From a virus: a stretch of 43,662 nucleotides of DNA. Where the stretch lies: positions 1 to 43,662 of IMG/VR virus record IMGVR_UViG_3300035130_000092; one strand, given 5' to 3'. Under the pieces are notes generated by a model that was not told the DNA's origin, made no database searches, and worked only from the letters and a program-made list of their open reading frames with translations. Position numbers and translations under genes: made by a program. How positions within the stretch are numbered: the stretch's first letter is position 1; each line of letters opens with the position of its first letter. This document shows positions 35,095-42,364 of this stretch, in pieces.

Positions 35095-36615
35095 ATGCGC
35101 ATACTCGGCGGAATCGGTATAGATCTCATCACTCGGACGACGAAGTGGGCGGCGGGCTTCAAGCGCGCGCGTCGCCATCAGAGTAAGTTCGAGCGAGGGC
35201 TGAAGAGGGGCGCCGCCCTCGTCGCACAGTACGCCGCCGCCTACCTGGCGGTGTCCCGCATTACAGCCGCATTCAACGAACAGCGCGCGGCGATCGACGG
35301 CCTCGCGAAGAGCGCGGACCGTCTCGCCATCAGCACGGAGGCGATGGCGGGATTCAACCTGGCCGCAAAGCTCGCCGGCTCATCGACCGAGGACGTGTCA
35401 CGAGCGCTCACGTACATGAGCCGCACGATCGGGGAGGCTGCCACCGGCTCGAAAGAATACGAGGACGCGCTCAAACGCGTGGGCGTAAGTTCGGCGGAAC
35501 TCCTCAGGCTCAAGCCCGAGCAGCAATACCAGCGCATTGCCGACGGTATCAACAGGCTCGGTACGCAGGCCGAGAAGACCTCCGCGGCGATGGACATCTT
35601 CGGTCGGTCGGGCGCGAAGATGATGAACCTCATCGCCGGCGGCAGCGGGGCGATCGAGAACGCGATCCGGAAGACGAAAGAATACGGGACCGCGATCAGC
35701 CGTGACGCCGCCGCGAGCATCGAGCGAATGAACGACTCGCTCACACTGCTCAACGAGCGATGGGCGGGAATCAAAACCACGATTCTGTTCGGCATCGTGC
35801 CCGTGATGGAGAAGCTCGTCGAGCTGACGAACTACTGGCTGGAATTACTCGACCGCCCGTGGATCTGGGACGCTGCGGCGGAGAATTTCAGCAGGGCGAG
35901 TCGCCGCATCGAAAAAAACATGCGGACTCACCAGGACGCGCTGGACCAGATGACGTTCGCCCGCATCGAGGCCAGGAACCAGCGGGTCGTGGCTGAGCAG
36001 GAAGCGATGGAACGGGAGATCGCCCGTCTCGAAGACCGGGAGTTGGAGCGAAAAGTGCTGGCGTTCGAACGGGAAGTCGCGTTGCGATATGCGAAGTACG
36101 AGCGAGAGAGCGAGCTCGAACGCCAGGCGCACGAGGAGCGTATGCGGCTCGGCCGACAGCGCAGAGAGCAGGAGGCGCGCGACAGACAGCAGTCGTGGCA
36201 GTTCCTGGCGTCGATGACGGGCCAACTCGCCGGGCAATCGAAGGCGTGGTTCCGGATCAACAAAATGGTCGCGATCGCAAACGCGGCCATGAACACGAAC
36301 GAGGCCATGACAAAGGCGCTCGCCTTCGGGCCCGTCGCCGGCCCGATCATGGCTGGCGTGATCGGCGCGGCCGGGCTCGCGAACATCGCAGCGATACGAG
36401 CCACGACCTTCGAGGGGGGTGGCAGCGTAGCCGGCGCAGCGGGCGGAACCGAGGCCCCGGCACCGGCCGAGACCGCTCCGCAGCCGGCGCACACGCTGAA
36501 CCTGACGCTCCAGAGCAGGGGCGGGATGGTCTCGGAGGAACAACTACTAGCTACGCTTGAAGGCTTGAATAAGCTCCTGGATGACGGATTCCAGCTCAAC
36601 ACGAGGAACGTCTGA
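35095..36615 (+). CDS. Tape measure protein (short)
   Basis: A 506-residue protein that starts one base after the chaperone stop. N-terminal basic helix, then the typical KSADRLAISTEAMAGFNLAA and FGRSGAKMMNLIAGG (tape measure family motif), IERMNDSLTLLNERWAGIKT, then a 150-residue charged coil (EREIARLEDRELERKVLAFE...). A hydrophobic section (NTNEAMTKALAFGPVAGPIM, AGVIGAAGLANIAAIRA) precedes a Pro/Ala-rich C terminus. At about 0.15 nm per residue it predicts a tail near 75 nm, at the short end for siphoviruses. It fixes tail length and may help DNA cross the cell membrane. Confidence 0.88.
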   Translation: MRILGGIGIDLITRTTKWAAGFKRARRHQSKFERGLKRGAALVAQYAAAYLAVSRITAAFNEQRAAIDGLAKSADRLAISTEAMAGFNLAAKLAGSSTEDVSRALTYMSRTIGEAATGSKEYEDALKRVGVSSAELLRLKPEQQYQRIADGINRLGTQAEKTSAAMDIFGRSGAKMMNLIAGGSGAIENAIRKTKEYGTAISRDAAASIERMNDSLTLLNERWAGIKTTILFGIVPVMEKLVELTNYWLELLDRPWIWDAAAENFSRASRRIEKNMRTHQDALDQMTFARIEARNQRVVAEQEAMEREIARLEDRELERKVLAFEREVALRYAKYERESELERQAHEERMRLGRQRREQEARDRQQSWQFLASMTGQLAGQSKAWFRINKMVAIANAAMNTNEAMTKALAFGPVAGPIMAGVIGAAGLANIAAIRATTFEGGGSVAGAAGGTEAPAPAETAPQPAHTLNLTLQSRGGMVSEEQLLATLEGLNKLLDDGFQLNTRNV

Positions 36616-37361
36616 TGGGACGACCACCCATAATCGGCTACCACGATTTGCTCGTCGACGGGACGGTCTCCGGGGACGGGACCGACCCGGAGAACGCGTA
36701 CGACCAGCGCACGGACGACGCGTGGACGACGGGCGCCGCCTCCGGCTACCTCGAGACCGTGCTCGGCTCCGCCGACACGTGCGACTACATGGCGGTCGTG
36801 GGCCACACGCTCGCGACGCGCAGCGCGACGATCAAGGCGCAGTACTGGACGGGCGCGGCCTACGCGGACATCCCGGGCGCGACGGCGACGCCCACAGCCG
36901 ACACCGCGTTCATGGTGCTGTTCACACAGTCTGTCTCAACGACGAAATTCAAGGTCGTGGTCACGACCGACGGGACGGCCGCGACGCTCGCGGTCGTGCA
37001 GCTCGGGAACCGGCTGAACCTCCAGCGCGGGATCAAAGGCGGCTATTCCTCGCCGCGGTTCGCGCGCGACGACGAGTACTACAACGCGATCACGGTTGGT
37101 GGCAAGCTCACGGGGAGATCGCTGATTGCCACTGGCGTCTCGGGGACGCTCCAACTCTCCAACCTCGACAGCGAATGGGTGCGCACCGACCTGGAGGCGT
37201 TTCTCACGGCGTCGCGCACAAGGGGCTGGTTCGTCATGTGGCATCCTGACGAGCACGACGACGAGGTCGCCTACTGCTACACCACGGACACCCCCCGCCC
37301 CTCCGAGCAACTGGGAGCGCTCGCGAACTGCTCCATCAAATACGTGGGGGTGACCGCGTGA
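36615..37361 (+). CDS. Distal tail / tail-tip protein
   Basis: A 248-residue protein from ATG 36615 (TGATG overlap). Residues 20-140 look like a discoidin-type beta-sandwich (AWTTGAASGYLETVLGSADT, YMAVVGHTLATRSATIKAQY, FMVLFTQSVSTTKFKVVVTT). The C-terminal 100 residues (NLDSEWVRTDLEAFLTASRT, FVMWHPDEHDDEVAYCYTTD) are strand-rich. In siphovirus order, the gene after tape measure is the distal tail or a baseplate protein; this fits. It overlaps the next gene (GTGA). Confidence 0.7.
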   Translation: MGRPPIIGYHDLLVDGTVSGDGTDPENAYDQRTDDAWTTGAASGYLETVLGSADTCDYMAVVGHTLATRSATIKAQYWTGAAYADIPGATATPTADTAFMVLFTQSVSTTKFKVVVTTDGTAATLAVVQLGNRLNLQRGIKGGYSSPRFARDDEYYNAITVGGKLTGRSLIATGVSGTLQLSNLDSEWVRTDLEAFLTASRTRGWFVMWHPDEHDDEVAYCYTTDTPRPSEQLGALANCSIKYVGVTA

Positions 37362-39859
37362 CCGTCGCAACCGAACGTGGAAAGGTCGGGAAGCGTCCGC
37401 TCACGGTCTGCGAGTGCGACATGGACTACTGCTCGAAGTCATTCAACACGGGCGAGGACTCCGACACCGTAGCCGCTTACAACGAGAATCTGGTTCGTCA
37501 GAGCGAGACTCTCAAGACCACGTGGACGACCGCCAGCTGCAATGTCGATGTCGATGCCGTGTCCACCCCACCCTCAGGAATCAATAACTCGTTCAGCGTC
37601 TACGGCGATGGCGTTGCTGCGGCCGAGCGCGTCGAGATCGACATCCCGGCGAACACGCTCACCACGAACGCACAGCATATGCTTTACGTCTGCGTCAAGG
37701 AAGATACGGCTGCCCATATGACGCTGCTGCTGCGCGAGCAGGCTCCGGGCCCCACGCGCGTCTCCATCGACTTTGAATGGAACGCGGGAGTGCTCCAGGT
37801 CAAAGACCAGAATGTCGGCACCGGTTCGGTTACTTCCCTCGGGGGCGGCTGGTACCGCGCTGAAGCGCTTGTCCCCATCAATACGATCGACGGCACGGCA
37901 ATCCACACCGTGATTCTCTACCCGAGCGAAAGCACCGTGGTCTCCGCGAACGCTACGTTCATGACGGGGGTCTCGCTCACGGTCGACACCACGGCTCCGG
38001 AGTACCAGCGCACGGAGGCCCGGGACGGGACGAGTACGAACATCACGCTCACCACGGGCGGCCTCACCATCGACGAGTACAACAGCGGGCTCGCCATGAT
38101 CAACGAGGGAGACACCTTCTGGACGATCGAGGATACCGGGACCGGATATGTGCGCGTCGCGGGCGACGCCTCGGGGGAGGGCCTCAACGCGATCGAGCTC
38201 TCGGACTCGTCACTGAGCGGCTGTCTCATCGGCTCCGAGGATCCCTGCTTCAACACGTGGGCGACCTGTCAGGACACCGACTACTACAACAGGACGACCA
38301 AAACCTACCGCTGGTGCGAGCCGAGACTCACCTCGAAAGAGCAGGTCTCCATCGACGCGCGCCCGCAGATTATCTCGGTTCGGGAGCGCCCGCCCTCAAA
38401 GCCTGTCTATGAGGGCATAGGAACGCGCGCATCCGCGACGGTCGAATGCCAGGACGAGGCGCACCACGACCGCGGGGTGGATCCGTACGTCGCCGACCGC
38501 TCCTACACGCCTGAGGACCAGGGGACATGGTGGGGAAAGTTCCGGGCCCGCAACCCCTACTACAACGGTCGCGCGTTCCGGATCCTCCGCGGCTGGGCGG
38601 AGTCAGACGGCATCGACCTTGACAACGACTTCATCGTGAAACACTACATTCTCGAGGGGATCACTGGCCCGGACCGCCGCGGGAGAGTCAGTCTCACGAT
38701 GAAAGACATATTGAAGCTCGCGGACGACAAGCACGCGCTGTGTCCGGAGCGTTCCACGGGGGTGCTCGACGCGAACATCACGGCCGTGGCCGCGGCCGCG
38801 ACGCTCTCGCCGAGCGGGATCGGCGACAGCGAATACCCTGCTTCGGGAACGATCCGTATCGGCTCCGAGTGCATGACGTTCACGCGCGTCGCGGACGCTC
38901 TCACGCTCACGAACCGCGGCACGGACGGGACGACCGCCACCACGCACAGCGCGGACGACGCCGTGCAGCTCTGCTACGTGGTCACGAGCGAGGCCGTGGA
39001 TGACGTGATCTACGAACTGCTTGTCACCTACGCGGGAATCGACTCGAGCTACATCACCGCTGCGGACTGGGAGACCGAGGTCGACGACTGGCTCAGTGGG
39101 CACACACTCACCGGGATCGTGACCGAACCAACGGGGGTCACGACGCTCGTCAACGAGATCTGCTCGGTCTACCTCGTGGCGGTCTGGTGGGACGAGGTCA
39201 ACCAGAAGATCAGGCTCAAGGTGACCGCGCCTTCAGCCTCGACGTGGGACACTCTCACTGACGACGACTACATCCTGCGCGACTCCTTCTCCTGGCAGGA
39301 CGACCCGTCGAAGCGCATGTCGGCGCCTCTCGTGCACTGGGACCAGATCGACGCGACGGAGAACCTCAAGGACGCTGCGAACTACAACGTGACGACAGCA
39401 GAGGCCGACACCGACGCGGCGGGAGCAAACGAGTACGGGAGTCCCGCGTTCGAAGAGCGCTTCTCCCGCTGGTACACGAGCAGCGCTGATGCCAGCCGCC
39501 TCGTGACCATCCTGCTCTACCGGTTCAGGGACAACCCCAAAACCTACACCTGGGAGATGACAGTCGAGCACGACTACTCTGTGGGCGACGTCGTCGAGCT
39601 CGACACGCGGTATCTCCAGGACACGGACGGGTCGAACCTCAAGACCCTGGTGACCATCCGCCAGATTGAGGACGCGGTCGCGGGGCACACCCGCAAATAC
39701 ACGGCGGAGGCCTACTCATTCTATGGTAGGATTGGTCGGTGGATGGGTGACGCCGCGCCCGACTACGACGCCGCAACCGACGACGAGAAAGTCACGGGGG
39801 GATGGTGGGCTGACGAGGACGAGGTGGTGGACGGAGACGAGCCGTACAGATACGCGTAG
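37358..39859 (+). CDS. Large tail-tip protein with embedded CBM-like domain
   Basis: An 833-residue protein from GTG 37358. N terminus: a Cys-rich start (TVCECDMDYCSKSFNT). Residues about 45-225 form the same CBM-like module as the protein at 29808 (NENLVRQSETLKTTW, LYVCVKEDTA, DFEWNAGVLQVKDQNVGTGS, LGGGWYRAEA). Residues 300-460 include a stretch of tail hub-like sequence (FRARNPYYNGRAFRILRGWA) and KHYILEGITGPDRRGRVSLT. The C-terminal third resembles hub or tail-associated proteins (WEMTVEHDYSVGDVVELDTR, YTAEAYSFYGRIGRWMG). It is probably the central tail-tip protein that touches the receptor, with the CBM domain inserted. Confidence 0.78.
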   Translation: MTVATERGKVGKRPLTVCECDMDYCSKSFNTGEDSDTVAAYNENLVRQSETLKTTWTTASCNVDVDAVSTPPSGINNSFSVYGDGVAAAERVEIDIPANTLTTNAQHMLYVCVKEDTAAHMTLLLREQAPGPTRVSIDFEWNAGVLQVKDQNVGTGSVTSLGGGWYRAEALVPINTIDGTAIHTVILYPSESTVVSANATFMTGVSLTVDTTAPEYQRTEARDGTSTNITLTTGGLTIDEYNSGLAMINEGDTFWTIEDTGTGYVRVAGDASGEGLNAIELSDSSLSGCLIGSEDPCFNTWATCQDTDYYNRTTKTYRWCEPRLTSKEQVSIDARPQIISVRERPPSKPVYEGIGTRASATVECQDEAHHDRGVDPYVADRSYTPEDQGTWWGKFRARNPYYNGRAFRILRGWAESDGIDLDNDFIVKHYILEGITGPDRRGRVSLTMKDILKLADDKHALCPERSTGVLDANITAVAAAATLSPSGIGDSEYPASGTIRIGSECMTFTRVADALTLTNRGTDGTTATTHSADDAVQLCYVVTSEAVDDVIYELLVTYAGIDSSYITAADWETEVDDWLSGHTLTGIVTEPTGVTTLVNEICSVYLVAVWWDEVNQKIRLKVTAPSASTWDTLTDDDYILRDSFSWQDDPSKRMSAPLVHWDQIDATENLKDAANYNVTTAEADTDAAGANEYGSPAFEERFSRWYTSSADASRLVTILLYRFRDNPKTYTWEMTVEHDYSVGDVVELDTRYLQDTDGSNLKTLVTIRQIEDAVAGHTRKYTAEAYSFYGRIGRWMGDAAPDYDAATDDEKVTGGWWADEDEVVDGDEPYRYA

Positions 39860-39868
39860 GAGACACTC

Positions 39869-40435
39869 ATGGCACTGACATACTCAGAGACCGGGATCGC
39901 GGACGCGGACTTCGCGGTCCTGAAGCCGATCAAGGGCTCCCAGGCGATTCTGCTGCGGGACAACCCAAAGGCCTCACGAAAGTATGTGCGCCGCTCTGCA
40001 GATAGCGCGGCCGTCAACAACAGCACGGCACTCGTCGATGATGGTGTATTGGAATTCTCGGCCGACGCCTCACAAGGCTACGCTATCACCATTTGCGGTC
40101 GCCACAGCGGCGCCTCAAACTCCGGCATCAAGTTCGCGCTGGACGTCCCCGCAGGCGCGACGCTGACCATGACCGTGCAATGCATCGCGGACGAGACCGG
40201 GACAAACCCCGGCGACGCTTGGTCCGGTTTCTCGGTAGCCGACGACACGGCGGTGGGCGCTGTTGGTCCCGGGGGCGGACTTGAGTACTACATTTTTCAC
40301 ATCCAGGCGTTCGTCCTCACTGATTCTGCGGGCGACATTAAGCTGCGGTTCGCCCAGCAGGCAGCGGTCGGCTCGGACACGAAGATACTCGCGGGTTCGT
40401 TCCTGATCTACCACCGCGTCGATTCAATCACGTAG
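39869..40435 (+). CDS. Small tail-tip or fibre protein
   Basis: A 188-residue beta-rich protein from ATG 39869 with GTAGGAGA. Residues 60-185 are strand-rich (GYAITICGRHSGASNSGIKF, AGATLTMTVQCIADETG, LEYYIFHIQAFVLTDSAGDI), in the style of a receptor-binding or decoration domain. It follows the large tail-tip gene, where small tail proteins are common. No family was recognised. Confidence 0.65.
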   Translation: MALTYSETGIADADFAVLKPIKGSQAILLRDNPKASRKYVRRSADSAAVNNSTALVDDGVLEFSADASQGYAITICGRHSGASNSGIKFALDVPAGATLTMTVQCIADETGTNPGDAWSGFSVADDTAVGAVGPGGGLEYYIFHIQAFVLTDSAGDIKLRFAQQAAVGSDTKILAGSFLIYHRVDSIT

Positions 40436-40449
40436 GATGGGAGACCAAA

Positions 40450-40872
40450 ATGCGAATGACGAGCTGCATTGCCATGTGCTGCCTACTCAGTTGCACGATG
40501 CCGGGATCGGGAACCGCTGAGATGCGGCTCCGGGGCCGTGACGGGACAGACCCCTCTACTGGTGTCGCCATTGCGGTGGATCTCACATCGCATCTCGCCG
40601 TCGAGGTCAACGCGATGTCGTTTGCGGAAGGACTTCGCCCGGGCCTCGGGATCTCAGCGAGCACGATGACATCAGACGGGCGGATTCGCTACGCATTGAC
40701 GCCCGGATTCTACCGTAGCACTGAGGATTCAGCAGACCACTGCTTCTCGCTCGCCATGACGGCATCTCTACCCGCAAACGAAACGGCATACATGATGCTC
40801 GGAGCACAATTCGTGTCTGATGCGAGTGGCGAGGATCTGTGCGCGTTGATGGGCGTTGGCTGGCGATACTGA
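40450..40872 (+). CDS. Lipoprotein candidate, Omp-like
   Basis: A 140-residue protein from ATG 40450 with GGGAGACC upstream. The N terminus (MRMTSCIAMCCLLSCTMPGS) has LLSC, a lipobox whose Cys would be lipid-modified, so a secreted lipoprotein is likely. The rest is alternating strand pattern (VDLTSHLAVEVNAMSFAEGL, IRYALTPGFYRSTEDSADH, LPANETAYMMLGAQFVSDA) that ends in VGWRY, like the closing strand of an outer-membrane beta-barrel. It is short for a full barrel. In phages, surface lipoproteins often block receptors or the entry of a second phage; this is inferred. Confidence 0.62.
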   Translation: MRMTSCIAMCCLLSCTMPGSGTAEMRLRGRDGTDPSTGVAIAVDLTSHLAVEVNAMSFAEGLRPGLGISASTMTSDGRIRYALTPGFYRSTEDSADHCFSLAMTASLPANETAYMMLGAQFVSDASGEDLCALMGVGWRY

Positions 40873-40910
40873 CCCGAAAGAGGCTCTCAGATCGCCGGAG
40901 AGGGCGCAAA

Positions 40911-41936
40911 GTGCTGCCAAAGTACCCAGAACACTACCCCGCCCCGGAATCGCCTAAGAAGCGACGAAAACAAGCCCTGCCCACGACTGGCCTGTACGCA
41001 GCCATACAGGCGAATAGAGCGCGTCGAAACCCGGAGGCATGGAGAGACGCCGCGTTTCTGCTCGCGGTTCTCGCTCTGGGGATCCTCTGCATCCTCGGGG
41101 GCTCGGGATGCGCCGAGATCGCCGCCCTCCGTTACGATTCCGTAGCGCGGGAGGTCATTGACGGGGACATCGCGGCGAGAGCGAAGCGTGCAAGGGCCGC
41201 GATCTCCGCCGCGCCGATGGAGATCGACGCGGTGGCGATGGAAGTCGATCTCCAGGCGATCGAGAAGCTTGCCACCACGGGCGTCCACCGCGCGCAGACC
41301 GCGCAGCTCTTCTGGGGGGCGCGCAAAGACGAGATCTCCTGCGCGATCTCCACGGAGGCGAACCCGAACCCCGAGGACGACCGCCAGGTCGTGACCATGG
41401 CCGGACTCGCGTTGGAGAAGGACCGCCGGCGGTGGTTCCCCCGGACCGGGGAAGACCTGCGCAAGAGCGTCTCGGCCGTGGCGGGGGCCGTCGCCCGGGC
41501 GGTCATTGTGGAAGTTCCCCGCGCGATAATCCCCTGGTGGCTGTGGCCGATCATTGTGTGTCTCGTGCTCGCCGCAGTCGCGGCCTACGCGTGGTCGCGC
41601 TACCAGCGGTGGATCGTGATACCGCGGATCAAGCGCGAGACGGAGGAGGCGCAGCGCGAACTGACGCTCAAGGAGCAGGCGCTCGACGAGTACGACCAGT
41701 CGGTAGAGCGGCTGTTGGACGGACGGAGCCACGAGGAGAAGGCGAAACTCGCGGCGGGCGAGCATCTCGAACGCGAGCACCGCATCCGCAACGACCGCCG
41801 CAAGCGCGAGCGCAAGGAAATGCTGGACTCCGTTCTGCCGATCAAGGACGAGAGCGATCCCGTGCTCCACGCCGTCGAGGAGAAATGCCAGAAACGCGAG
41901 CGCGACACCCGAGTTGACCCGCCACCCCAGGAGTGA
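40911..41936 (+). CDS. Two-helix membrane protein with coiled-coil C terminus
   Basis: A 341-residue protein. GTG 40911, behind GGAGAGG, is preferred to a GTG 24 codons earlier that lies inside the previous gene. N-terminal 45 residues basic; TM1 about residues 48-67 (FLLAVLALGILCILGGSGCA); a 135-residue loop likely outside the cytoplasm; TM2 about 203-225 (WWLWPIIVCLVLAAVAAYAW); then a long charged coil (RETEEAQRELTLKEQALDEY). No lysozyme, amidase or spanin motif. As the last late gene it could take part in lysis or host membrane change. A GSGC after TM1 is only weakly lipobox-like. Confidence 0.62.
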   Translation: MLPKYPEHYPAPESPKKRRKQALPTTGLYAAIQANRARRNPEAWRDAAFLLAVLALGILCILGGSGCAEIAALRYDSVAREVIDGDIAARAKRARAAISAAPMEIDAVAMEVDLQAIEKLATTGVHRAQTAQLFWGARKDEISCAISTEANPNPEDDRQVVTMAGLALEKDRRRWFPRTGEDLRKSVSAVAGAVARAVIVEVPRAIIPWWLWPIIVCLVLAAVAAYAWSRYQRWIVIPRIKRETEEAQRELTLKEQALDEYDQSVERLLDGRSHEEKAKLAAGEHLEREHRIRNDRRKRERKEMLDSVLPIKDESDPVLHAVEEKCQKRERDTRVDPPPQE

Positions 41937-41948
41937 GCTTCTCTCCCG

Positions 41949-41983
41949 CCGGGCCGGGCCTCTGCTCTGCATGCCCGGCCCGG
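41949..41983. terminator. End hairpin 1 of convergent operons
   Basis: CCGGGCCGGGC (41949-41959) pairs perfectly with GCCCGGCCCGG (41973-41983) across 13 bases; a G-T pair extends it. On the plus strand TCTTCC follows. A likely terminator, though without a strong T-run. Confidence 0.65.
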
Positions 41984-41993
41984 TCTTCCAATA

Positions 41994-42026
41994 CACAACC
42001 GCCCCGGAACACCCGGGGCGGTTGTG
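41994..42026. terminator. End hairpin 2 (bidirectional)
   Basis: A perfect 14-bp stem (41994-42007 with 42013-42026) with a 5-nt loop between the convergent genes that end at 41936 (plus) and 42049 (minus). No T-run on either side; GC-rich phages often terminate this way. The gap 41937-42048 holds no gene. Confidence 0.7.
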
Positions 42027-42048
42027 GTCCGACAGGTACGAAGGGGGG

Positions 42049-42273
42049 CTAGGTTGTGCGGCTGCGCGACTGCTCGCGCTTCTCGCGGCCGCGCTTCAGC
42101 CGCCGCGCATGCAGAGTGATTGCGTTCGCGACCTGTTCACTGAGACTGCCGTCTACGCGGCGGGCCTCGTGGATCAGCTCGTCGTACGCCCATGTATGCA
42201 CGCTCGTGTACTGCAGATTCACCTTGACCTTGCGCAGCTTCGGGTCGATCGGTTTGCGTCCTGCTCTCGCCAT
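42049..42273 (-). CDS. Small basic protein, possibly ribbon-helix-helix
   Basis: A 74-residue protein from ATG 42273 with AGGAGGAGA. The order is basic N terminus (RAGRKPIDPKLRKVKVNLQ, which includes one predicted strand), then helix (VHTWAYDELIHEARRVDG), then SLSEQVANAITLHARRLKRG and a basic tail. This looks like a ribbon-helix-helix DNA-binding protein, in which the strand reads bases in the major groove and the two helices form the dimer. It is the last gene of the leftward unit and may regulate phage promoters. Sure of the gene, less of the fold. Confidence 0.68.
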   Translation of the reverse strand: MARAGRKPIDPKLRKVKVNLQYTSVHTWAYDELIHEARRVDGSLSEQVANAITLHARRLKRGREKREQSRSRTT

Positions 42274-42364
42274 TGTCTCCTCCTTTTACTCCTATCTCTC
42301 CTGGTCCCGGGACCCGGGGAGGGATCTCCCGGCGACTATCGCCGTGGTCAGGTCCCGGGATCTC
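42274..42364 (-). promoter_or_regulatory. Multi-branch structured leader
   Basis: A 10-bp perfect stem joins TCCCGGGACC (42305-42314) to GGTCCCGGGA (42351-42360). Inside are GGCGA/TCGCC (42331-42335 with 42339-42343) and a weak GGGA/TCCC hairpin (42321-42330), giving a possible three-way junction. GGTCCCGGGACC (42303-42314) is also a local palindrome. The element lies between the ATPase stop and the ribosome binding site of the small DNA-binding gene. Confidence 0.6.

Noticed and set aside
40911-41936. Spanin (Rz/Rz1) assignment for the last late gene
   Set aside because: It has two membrane segments with a large loop and a coil on the cytoplasmic side, which does not match either spanin subunit.
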